Shown here: positions 32,401 to 43,400 of the stretch, piece after piece
How the letters are laid out: each line of letters starts with the position of its first letter
Position numbering within the stretch: the stretch's first letter is position 1
Assembly (NCBI GenBank): GCA_018389105.1
Contig: JACATO010000087.1
Location: 558,001 to 622,000, forward strand
Direction: 5' to 3'
From: Nautilus pompilius
Lineage: Eukaryota; Mollusca; Cephalopoda; Nautilida; Nautilidae
Length of the DNA: 64,000 bases
Notes under the pieces: model-generated
The model's input: only the letters and a program-made list of their open reading frames with translations
Told to the model about the DNA's origin: nothing
The model's database searches: none
Translations under genes and position numbers: made by a program

Positions 32401-34291
32401 CATCACCAGAACGAGTGGCTGACTAGCCACATTCCAGCTCTGGCTTACAGGTGCCTTGGAAAACAATGTGACGCCATGCCAGTGGGCAAAGAGTACACAC
32501 CATCAACGGGTTTGTAATCTTTAATTCTTAGTTTTTCTTAAGTTTTGTCAAAGATTTTGTTGGTGTCTGTTCATAATAACCGTAACAAAATTTTTTTCTG
32601 AATTAAAATATAAATAAATTACATTTCATTGTGTTGTATAGTAACACATTTACAGCCAATCAAAAATTCTTAGCGGTGTTGCAAGGACAAGATGGAACGT
32701 GCAAACAGATAGATGCCCAAAGCCTAGTTTATTAGCCAGCATCAAAACCGACCATCCACGCAACCTAGCAGTTGCATTTAAGTGCAACTATGGCATCCAG
32801 ATTTCCACCTTTATAGAGTTAATTAAGACCTGTTAGTAGTGGTTTCCTTTTCGTCATTAAACAAACTGACAAACTAGCTGCACATCAGGAAATCATAGGC
32901 TGCTGTACGATCACTGGCTATTTTCTACGTACTAAATGCGGCTATGGTTTGAGGAACTTCATGATTTTATTAAGCATTGCAAATACTTTTGAGGAATTTT
33001 TTTTTTTTTCTTTCAAAACAAAAGATTTTTCTCCAAAAGGTGTACAGAAAAAAAAGAGAGAGCGCAATAAGAAACACTGCAAGCTGTTATTGTTGTGAGG
33101 CAGTGTCCCCATGGTAACCATTCCCTCCCCAGTAGAGGGTCCTGCTGGTCCTTTACTCAAACTGATCAATGAGAGACAGAGGACTTAATCCCTTGTACAC
33201 AGGCACCCTGTTCCATAATCCAATGAATCACATGGTGGTCAGTCAAATAGTGATGACACCCTAGTTCACAATTTAAAGCCCTGTGGAAATCAAGGGAAAT
33301 CCCTATTCCCAGCGGACTGATCCGCCACACATATATATTGACGGAACTGCTTCACAGATATATATCTCGGGTCCTCTGTAATTCTCAATAAATAGACTTT
33401 AATGAAAGCTCTGCGCTCCATTTTATTTATTTATATATAACACAACAAAATATCGTAACAGTGTATTTCATTTCCAATGAAAATCCGAGTAGAGTCCACC
33501 CACCCTACGTCTATACACTAAACAAAACAGCAAAGAACGAGTTGTTTGCGCTGCACCGGTGAAAACATCTTCAAGTAGGCTGCTGGACGAAGTGAACTCG
33601 CAGAACAGGCGTAGTATCCTGATGTTTGGGGGGGGGGGGAAGAGTCGGCTGGTAGAGCCAGCACCGACCGCACTACGTTAACACAAAATCTCTTGATTGT
33701 TTCAAGTTAAAAATGTATCTTATGTATGATAAAATTTGGCAAAAAAAAAAAACTAAATGATTCCTTAAGACAAATTTTAGCAGAAATTACTTGGGTTCTG
33801 AGAACACCGGCTGGCATAGCGAGTTGATCTGGCTACGGGATTCAGTCACCTTTTGTCTCTTGAAAATTCTGTGGGTGTCCAGAGAAGTGCCCAGTCTGTT
33901 CAGCCATCTTCATCTTCCCCTGAATGGATCGCAGTAAATAAAGTAATAAAAAAAAAAAAACACAAACTAAAATTAGCTGAGATTCAAGGGATTTGTAATT
34001 ACCAGTGTTGTGAATAGGACTAAGTCTTAAAAAAAAAATAAAAATAAATAAATCATCTATGAGAGGAAAGATAGAGGCTAGAAGGGTTAAGATGTCACCT
34101 AAAGGAAGATGTCGTCACCGGCTAATGTGGACTGACTTTTAGATACACCTAGACCAAAACTCTAATTACCTGGCCAGGCTGCATTTAATAACGCGCACAC
34201 ATTGTGTACTTTATTACCTTACTCAGTTCATTCACATTTACATCTGTATTTGATTCCAATATAATACTGAGTATCTTTATATACAATAAAA
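27160..34291. other. Convergent intergenic region between USF and the Ihog-like gene
   Basis: About 7 kb with no supported coding sequence. USF 3' UTR must lie at the left end, but no single poly(A) site stands out. It includes a (TTA)n microsatellite at 29418-29451 and an AATAAA at about 33388. The stretch 33080-33460 has an LTR-like ending (GTAACA) but no convincing partner. I found no tRNA, snRNA or conserved structure. Confidence 0.5.
29418..29451. repeat. (TTA)n microsatellite
   Basis: About eleven ATT/TTA units in the USF downstream region. Confidence 0.9.
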
Positions 34292-34404
34292 CTAGTTCAT
34301 CACTTCATAATAATATAACTTATTTCTCGTTGATGCCCCAGTGGGCAGCACTGTTACATACTGTGATTTGAGCAATAAACCACCATCCATGTCACTATAG
34401 CTGC
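34292..34404 (-). CDS. Candidate terminal exon of the Ihog-like gene
   Basis: Open frame on the minus strand reading GSYSDMDGG, then KSQYVTVLPTG and ending YYYEVMN before a TAG at 34292-34294. An acceptor TCAAG at 34405-34409 puts it in the phase (1) left open by the last confident exon (35392-35712). The composition looks like a cytoplasmic tail, but the pyrimidine tract is poor and I have no homologue to support it. Alternatives are exons starting near 35201 (after ATCTTTTTCAG, ending at 34996) or 35325 (after ATTTCAG). Confidence 0.3.
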
Positions 34405-35391
34405 CTTGACCATTAATGTAACTTGTCTGTAGCTACGTACAAAACCATGGTCTTTAACTAGCGAAGCACTTTCATTAATAACACAACTGCCCTCATCAGT
34501 GATCGCTTTTTCCTGAGTCCCCGTTTTCAATAAACGTGTGTAAGGCACAAATTCTTTAATCCAAGCGAATCGGTCACTGAGAGGTCATGGCGACCTGGGT
34601 TAGCTGCACCTGCCTGCTTTGGTTTGTTGCATCCGTGAGGGGCTAGCAAGCATTTGATACTGTTGTCTCAGAGTTCTCTAAAGTGTGTGTGCCTGTGGTT
34701 TGTGAAGAATGTTCTTGATTATAGTCTTCTGACGGTGGCTTTAGTGGAGAAAACTCTAATGTGCCTTCTGAAAGGAAAGAAAGGATATTCATCAACAGGT
34801 GACTGTTATCTGAGACAGAGCTTTCAGATTAAGTTGCCACATTTTCTAAGTTAAAGATCTGAAATGCACCAAACCTAAATACAGGTTGGAAATAAAACAA
34901 GCATCTTTGTATTGATACACACAACATCTTTAAGGATTCTGTGTAAATAAAGTCAACCTGAAATGGGTAATTGGCAAATAAACAAGTAGATACTGTCACC
35001 AACATACTGAATATTGTAAAGATCTACATTTAGTTAAATGTTTGCTATCTTTCCCAAGTAGCATCCTACATTTATGTTGCCTTCTGTGCTGTAAAGCAAA
35101 TATTTCATTTGCTGCAGACACCAAATATTGTGTTAATTCCCAGTCGGTCCTCTTAGGGCACAATAACACACGTTCAAGGTTTGCAATGGCTAAAGCCGAT
35201 GCTGAAAAAGATCTCCGTTTGTGAAGATTCGCTCTCCAAGGAAGCATCCCTTCATCTCTAGGTGATCGCAAGCACCTATACTGTTTCGAGAGGGTAATCG
35301 AGTAAAAATTAAAGCTGACTGCACTGAAATTATGCATTGCTACAAGTAGTTGTAGGAGGAAAGTGAAAGCTGAAGAAAAAAATTTCCTTAC

Positions 35392-37428
35392 CATTGCTAC
35401 TGAGGTCTGTGTTGGTAGCCTGATCGCGCTTTGTCTGTTCTTGGACATATGGCTTCCGACGTTTCTTTTTATGCTTCATGTTATGTGTACAGTGAGAACT
35501 GTCCGGCAGCAAGAAAGTATCACAGAGAGGCTGCTCATTAGATACGAGTTCAAAAGATTCACGTGGGTGTGAATTGTTTGGTACTCTTTCATAGGATCCG
35601 TACAGAGGCAGGCCGTCAGACGAGTGTGCGCGAGACGCCGCATGGTCCGAATCAGTTGAGTTCATGCTTTCCACTGGTGGTGGAGATCTGCTGTTTATGC
35701 TTCTTGAGGACCCTAGCGGGGGAAAAAGGTGAAAGTGGAGAATCCAGTATATATTTTACTACTATTGTCAAGTAGCTAATCAAACCCTCCGAGAACATTA
35801 TTTCTTTTAACATCTAACAGTCGACGACAATGTTCATGGACAGAGGTGTGGATATTTAAATATAAAATATAGCTCCCCTGAGCTGAGCCAGCTTTTGAAA
35901 AAAAAAAATATGCCAACCCTAACCCAGCAACATCATTAAACAAAACCTCGGAGGATTTCCAAAAGCCATCAATTTCACATCATGAAATCATAGCTAGTAA
36001 TGTCCCTTTGGACATTTGAATTGTGGCACGAACTGGCTGCGAGTCTTGCTTTCCTATAACCCTGTTTAAAATTAAAGATTTTTAAGAGAGCAGTAAATAT
36101 ACTAACAGGAGAGGTGTCCACCTTACCTGGGTTCTTCACCTGCATGGTCTGTGGGCTCTTTGACTGGTCGATGCTATTACAGTTGCTGTCACTATGCTGT
36201 AGGTGGTTCAACATGTTCTCTCGTACATCACCAGCCACATCACCGTGCTGCTGCTGCTGCTGCAACAAATTTACAGTACCATCAAAACCCTGGTGCATGA
36301 CATTGCAAATAAAAATGAAAATCTGGTGCAGAGGTCCCTTAGTAAAGAATTTCCTGAAAAAAAAACAAAAAACAACCACCTAAACCTGCCTGTCGAAAAT
36401 TTTGTCCATGTTTTCCTAATACTGAAATATCCCTAGAAACCACGCAAACAGGCAGTTGAAGTACAACAAAGCAGCATCAGCATCTCAGTTTCCCCTGCAA
36501 CAGTGCAGTCTGATTTGGCTGCTGGCACAGCTGAGGTAACGTTAGTTAACCCCTCCAAGAACCGCTATATATGGCACCTGTCCGTGAAGTCTCAGTGTAA
36601 CCAAACCTGCTCTTCATTGCTCCCATGTTGTGTGTTCTGCTTGCAACGGAAGGTGCAGCCAACCAAAAGAGCGCATAAATATCAATCTGTCATCTATAAT
36701 AGGGTCACCGCCTACTCTGGTTTTCTTCAGCTGAGCGATTTGTGAGATTACCACATTAATTAAGGTGCTTGCAGCGAGCTACATGAATAATAACATATAC
36801 AGCGTGCAAAAACAACAGCAAGGAAAACTTACATTAACTTTAAAAAAAAAATTGCATGCAATTAAAGGAGTTTATGACACTTATCAAACTGTCTATAAAT
36901 ATTCAGACACCTTTTTTTTTAAAAGAGAACTTTGAAAAGATTTTTGTTTTACATTGTATTATTGATGATGAAAATCGTTAATGCCTTCAATTTCATATAA
37001 GGGAGACAATTGCATCAGTGGAGTAATTGCAACTCTGAGTCTTTACTTCCCTGTTAAAGTTACCTGCTGTGATTATCAACCCGTAACAACCCAACTTTCC
37101 ATGCAGGTTTAAAAGAAATCACAGGTGCAAAAATAAATCAAAAAGGTGTCCTTTTGAACACTGCTATTTACAAAAGACAACAAATAAACTTTCATCCTTG
37201 ATGATCTAATTACAAGTCAGATGGATCCTCTTACCGGTTGTGACCTGTCCATTATTGGCACATATCGGTCCAGATCCCCAACAGGGTTAACACTGATGTT
37301 CATCTTGTGAGGAGGATGCTGTGTATGAGGCACATGCCCATTCATTATTGTTCCATTGATGCCATTTAAAGCAAATCCACCATTCATGTACTTTCTTCGA
37401 ACATCTGGATAATGGTTTCCCATTGCAG
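35392..37428 (-). CDS. ihog: Ihog-like exons: cytoplasmic tail
   Basis: Exons 37235-37428 (HYPDVRRKYMNGGFALNGIN, then GHVPHTQHPPH), 36127-36259 (starts with a Gln run) and 35392-35712 (Ser-rich; SRSPPPVESMN; basic KHKKKRRKPY; ends TNTDLSSNG in phase 1). Low complexity as in other CDON/BOC/Ihog tails. No catalytic domain. Confidence 0.8.
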
Positions 37429-40400
37429 CTACAAGGAAAGAATTTTTAAAAATACAACCAATTGGTGGTACGCATGCTGTTTGAATAAGTTATTTTTAAT
37501 TTATTACTGTAAATGGCTGTCCTGATTTGTTCAGAGGTGTACACATAATCGTTCCAGTTCGCTGCCTGGAGAAATTGGTTCATTACTTTGTCAATGGAAA
37601 CTTATTCATATTACAAAGAGGTGGCAGTGTACAGTAGAGATGATGGCATGAAAAAACATGGTCTTTCACCACCTAAAAGTGTTGTGTGTGTGTGTGTGTG
37701 TGTGCGTGTGCACGTGTATTATGTACTTGATTTTTTTCCTCCACATTTGAAATTGCAAAAATAATCCTGCCTATCCATGTATTTCAGATATCCTGCTGAG
37801 GGGAAGTTGCGTAAACTAAGTTAGGTGCATTCACCTACTCACCCATCATTCTGCGCTGCTGTCGCTGTTTCAACCAGCACATTACCATGAAGATGACAAG
37901 CAGCAGCAGCATCAGTCCGAGAATGATGCCAAGGATCATGTACAGCAACTCACTGCTTGCTTGGGTGCTCGTCCTTGACCCATGGTGTGCATCAGATGGC
38001 TCAGCGGTAATGGTAGCGGCAGTTGACCTCACTGGTGGCCAGAAGCTCACTCCTATTTTGCTGGATGGAGATGAGTTGACTTTACCATCTGACGGATCTG
38101 AAGCAGGGCAGGATGATGGTGAAAACAAACTCTATGGAGGGTGTTAGTAAGTAAAAGCAAAGCATACATAGCAGTGACCTTTCTGATCCTGTATTGTATA
38201 CCAACACCAACAATTAAGAAAACAGACAAAGCATTCACTCACTCCCGTAGGCCTTGGCTAAAAATGTTAAAAAAGCAGAATCTATGAGGTAGATTCAGGA
38301 CGCTACAAACACAAGATTACTTTCATATGAAAACAAGAAAAATGAGGAGAAAGAAAGAAACCTGGCTATATAGTACTAGGGTTGGCCTTCATTGCAGAAA
38401 TGCCTGTATTATTCCTTTAACCTGCAATGATTAAATGACAGATCTAACTTTGAGAAAAGGGAGAGAAAAGAGCATTAATGACATTAAAGGAAATTAAAAT
38501 TGGGAAACTGTAACCACTACACTTGTGATTGTAACAATTGTCTGTTGATGATTTAATACAAAATTAATCTTTTTGTTTTTCATTATCAACATTTCAAAAA
38601 GAATAGAATCCGCTGAGGAATCTCACAAACAAGATGTGATCACTGTTTCTATTAAAGGAGAACAAAACCCTGACCAAGAGACCTATTGCTGTAGGTGCGA
38701 GCATCAAGATGAAGCACCAGGAAAGTTTCTGTGGAGATTAAAAGCAGCTGAGTGTACCTTCCTGTAGTGTAGTCTTCACAGCCACATTGCTGAACTCGCT
38801 GCATCCAGCATCATTAAAACTTTGTATCTTAACACTGTACGCAGTGCCTGGCTTCAGGTTCATGATAATGTATTTTCGAACATCCCGGGATCTCAGCGTG
38901 ATAGGGCTGTAGCTTTCTTGGGAGTTGTAGGCCTTGTAGAAGATGGTGAAACCATCAATGGGTGTTGATTCAACAGGAATGTACTGAAACAGACAGCAAA
39001 GAAAAATAGGAAGTGTATTCCTGCCCCGTACTATGAAGTCAAATAACCACACACCATTGGAGATAGCAGTTAATTTAAGCTGCTTTACCTCATTTAACAA
39101 AAGAGGGCCAGGGTCAGTACTAGAAATAAAATATAAAACAAACTGTTGGCAGTTATTGGTGGTATCTTGATTCTCATTCTAATCCAAAGCTTCATGTACC
39201 ACACACTAACTGTTTTCTATGCTACCAGCAGTAGCAGCAAAACTTGGAAGGCTGAGGTGTCCTTTACTAAATGACAGACAGGGTACTACTAATGACCAAC
39301 AGGTTCAGGGACTTGGCACTGTATGGAGGGGTTGGGTGCTGTCAGTGTTGACAAAGTCTCTATTCAATGGCGATTAAATGCTTTTCTTCTTTTTCATTTT
39401 ACCAATGCTGTTGCTACTATACTTGGATATCTGGGGTTTCAATTGCGAAATGCTGCAGAACATAAAGATGAATAGGGGAAGACTTTGGAGAGCTGTCTCT
39501 CCACAACAAGGTCTGTGTTACCCATCAGCACAGCGTAAATAGCCATCAACGTGGAGAATGACTCCTTCAGCTGAAAGCCCACCGTGGACTGGTCTGATAT
39601 AATCAGTCAACAGGCTAGCCCACCACACAAGTATCCTTAATAGTCGGTTTGGAATGTTGGCATTAAAAACACATCAAAACTTCAACAGATCATGAGCGCA
39701 AGACCAGCACAGGACGGCTAAACAATAATCAAAAGATAGAAAATGTCTACTGAAAATTATCAACGCATCCCCAACCCTGACCTTTTTGAGAAAGACCACC
39801 AAGATGTAGCTAAGAAGCTTATTTCTGTAAGGAAATTTCCATTATTACTGCACCACTGGACCACACACAATGCATGTTTTTTGGTAGATACCGAAGAATC
39901 ACTCTGGAAACTTCTCCTTTTAGAGCAAATCAATACTCAAGAGCAGCAGCAGTGACCCTTCTGCGAATACCACTCACCCTCCATTGAATGACCAGTGCAT
40001 AGATGTTCTCGTGGGTCAGGGGTTCCACTTCCACAATGATTGGCCCTTTAACGGGTGATTTCAAAATGTTTCCACCATCATTATGCAGAGTAAAACGGTC
40101 GGAGTTTGGACCCATCAGATTGTCTTTGTTGGAGTAGACTGCAGCAATGCGAAACCTGTACGTAATACCTACAAGCAGAAACAACAAGGAATCCTTCGAA
40201 CACATTATATAAAAACCAGCCGGGGTACCTGGTGCTGTTGGCTTTTATAACACAGGTTTTATATCAGTTTGAAAAACAAAAATTGTATTTGTTCAAACAT
40301 AGTCGTTGAATGAACATCGGAGCTAAAGATACATTTCTCAGCATTCCATAGGCTGTACACCCAAGTTTAACTTTGTTCCATAGCAGCCCCTTTACAGACC

Positions 40401-43400
40401 ATGTTTTCAGTTTTCCCTTAGGGTGAAAGGCAAAACAGATCTTTGTTTTGGCTGACTCTTGAGCAGATGGTATCAAAACCTGCCGTTGATGGCTTTCACA
40501 TGGGCTTCAAGGCTGACTACTGAGAAATTGGAATCTGCGGTCACTTCTGATTTGAACGAGCACTGTGAATCTGTAGTAACTCTGGACTTTGAGAGGTGGC
40601 CTTTGAGGCCAAACTCTGGTACCCTTGGATCCTGAGGTACCTTCATTATAATTTGAGGAGGCTGCTAGGTCACCTATTTTGAATGAAGGCAGTGAACTAA
40701 CTGCAATCTGTAAGGCTTTTGAAAAGCGGCCCTTGGCGACCTCAAAACGGCCTTCAGGGCCAATGTGCAGCAACCTAAAACCTAGCCCAGATTCTGAAGT
40801 ACCTACACCCAAAATGTGGGGCCTCCTGGTGCTACAATTTGGCTGTGAAAGAGTAGCAAACAATTGAAAATATGTATTAGATACTGTATTTTCAGTTTAT
40901 AGGCCACTAATCTGTCAAAACATAATATTCTACTTAGCCTCAGTAATAAACAAGAACATTTATACTGTTTTCAGACTAGAAAAGGATGCTTATCCATGTA
41001 ACAATGTACCATGCAGTAGCTATATATTATTAAACGCTAGCAATTGCATCATTCATGAAAGCTGTTTTTAGGGAGACCATATCAATAAATAAATCATTCC
41101 TGTTTTATCAATTTTTCAAGAATGAGATGTAACAGTAGCTAAAAAAAAATGGCTGTCTCCTCTAGACTAGCTATAGTTACAGGTTAGGTTTGAGATCCAT
41201 ATCTGCAAACTTGCTACTTAGAATAACCAGGTCACATTATGAAACAGACAACAACAGCAACAAGACTGGTCGTTTTTCTGGCCAGTTCCTCTCACCTGGA
41301 GTTAATCCATGAACCTTAAACTCCCGAACAGTTGCTCGAATCTGCTCATCTTGAGTATTCCACTTGCCCTTTTTGGGTTTCACTTCCTTGTACTGGACAA
41401 GGAAGAAAGTTATTGGCAGCCCATTGTTCTGAGGCACTGACCACCGAACCATCACAGAGCTGTCTGTCAATTTTGAGATTTCTGGTTTTGAAGGGGGCAC
41501 CATATTAGCTGAAAACAAGCAAATTGGTATACTTTCACCTCATAACAAAGTAAGAAGCCAACATCCAACGAGAAAGGATAAGACTTTACAGAGGAAACAC
41601 ATGACCTCAGCACCCAAAAGGGTAGACCAAGGCATGGCTGGCAATGGATTGCCAATACTATTAGAAAGTTCTAAAAGCTAACTCACAATTTTTCTGCCTG
41701 TGTTTCCCATTCTTTCCTTGGCGCCTTCTCCCTTTTTTATTCCGCTTCCCATTTTTCCGACGTTTTGGTTGAGTACGAGCCCTGTCTAAGTCATTCTCTT
41801 CATCTTATTTAAAAAAAAAAACAAACAAACAAAAAACCAATAAGCTATCACTTTAATTCAAAGAGTGCGTCGACTTGCTTATGTCTCTGCATAAAGTGGA
41901 AACACTTACCTGTAGATTTTAGTTCACTGCTGGATACTTCAAGGTGAATGATGGCCTGGCTGGACCCTAGTTTATTCTGGGCCATGCACTGGTAGAATCC
42001 TGCATGGTGCACATCCACATTTTTTATCTTCAATGAACCATCTAATAATTAGAAGAAAAGTGACTACATCAATCAATGCCTACAAGGGAGATAACCCAGG
42101 TGAGAGAACACAATGTTGCTATTGTCCACTAGGAAGCAATACTAATCCTACACCACAGTGAACTCAGTGTTTCCAACTTTGGAAAAGAAATACCTACTAG
42201 AGCTCTTCATTTCTGACATGTTGGAAGAAACCATGCCATTGAGCTAGTGCACCAAGCAGAGTTGGCCCTGCAAATCAGTATCTCTCAACCTTATCACCTG
42301 CAGTTTATCATTAGTCTACTGCACCAGCCACACAACTGGTCTTTACATGCTGAAACAGAAGTGGAGGTGGTTTGCTGATAGTCAGACATACTCTGAAAAA
42401 CACAGGAAATGTTTTAGAAAAAAATGGCAAGAGAGAGAGGGAGGAGAGAGAGAGAGGGAGAGAGAGGAGGGAGGGAGACAGATAGACAACAATCACAGTG
42501 TTTGATTTGTGAAAGAATACAGTTCATAATCAGTTCATCTGTCATGAGCTCTTACCTCTTATCCTGTAGTCAGAGCCTGTTTTAATCAGGACAGCATTGT
42601 GGTACCACTCGATGAGGGGCTGTGGTTGACCATTGATGAAACAGGTGAGGCGAGCATTATCACCTTTCTGCACGACCAGGTGCTTGTTGTCAGTTCTGAC
42701 TCGAGGTGGTTCTGTACCAATAAGAATTTACAGAATGTTAAAGAAAAGCTGGAGAAACCATAAGAAAACTATGATGGACTGCATTATTGCTGACCAGAAA
42801 ATGAGCAACAATAGCAACAACCAATGAAAGTAGGAAGCAGACTTTAAAGAAAAGCTTCAGTGGAGATAATGCTTACCTAATACATCCACCTGAAACACCT
42901 TCTGTGCCCGCTTACCAATTCCATTGCTAGCCCAGCAGATGTAAGTACCTTCATCTCGGTGGTGTGCACCTGTGATGATCATTTTACCTGAAACCAGCCA
43001 ATAAATAGTTAAAATCTTGATGAAACTGAAAATACAGTCAATCTAGTTGTTCAAAAACAAAAATAAAACAGTGAAGAGTGGGGGGCTTTTTCTTAGCTGT
43101 TCATTCATTCGCTTTAAAATCAACAGAAAACTCATCCATAAAACCGTTAACAAAAACCAGCAACAGAATTCTCTCTTCTCTGTTGACGTGTGGGGCACAT
43201 GCAAAACATACAAGTCATTATGACGGGTGCAAAACAAGGGTGGGGGGAGCCATTCTAGCGAAGCTGCTTACCTAACACTTTTCTGACCCTGTTAGCTGGC
43301 AGCTGACCACCGTACTTCTTCCACGTGATTATCGGTGTGGGCTTAGCAGAGGCGGCGCACTCCAGAATGATGCGTTCCCCGTTTTGAACTTTCACAATGG

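Noticed and set aside
34996-35448. 150-codon minus-strand open frame as a separate gene
   Set aside because: It overlaps the donor of an Ihog-like exon in another frame and shows no known domain. Part of it may be a terminal exon, which is listed as an open question.
37711-37716. CACGTG E-box
   Set aside because: It is a chance product at the end of a degenerate (TG)n tract deep in an intron.
40507-40863. 118-codon minus-strand open frame
   Set aside because: It lies wholly inside a non-autonomous Helitron and the frame is broken in the other copy.
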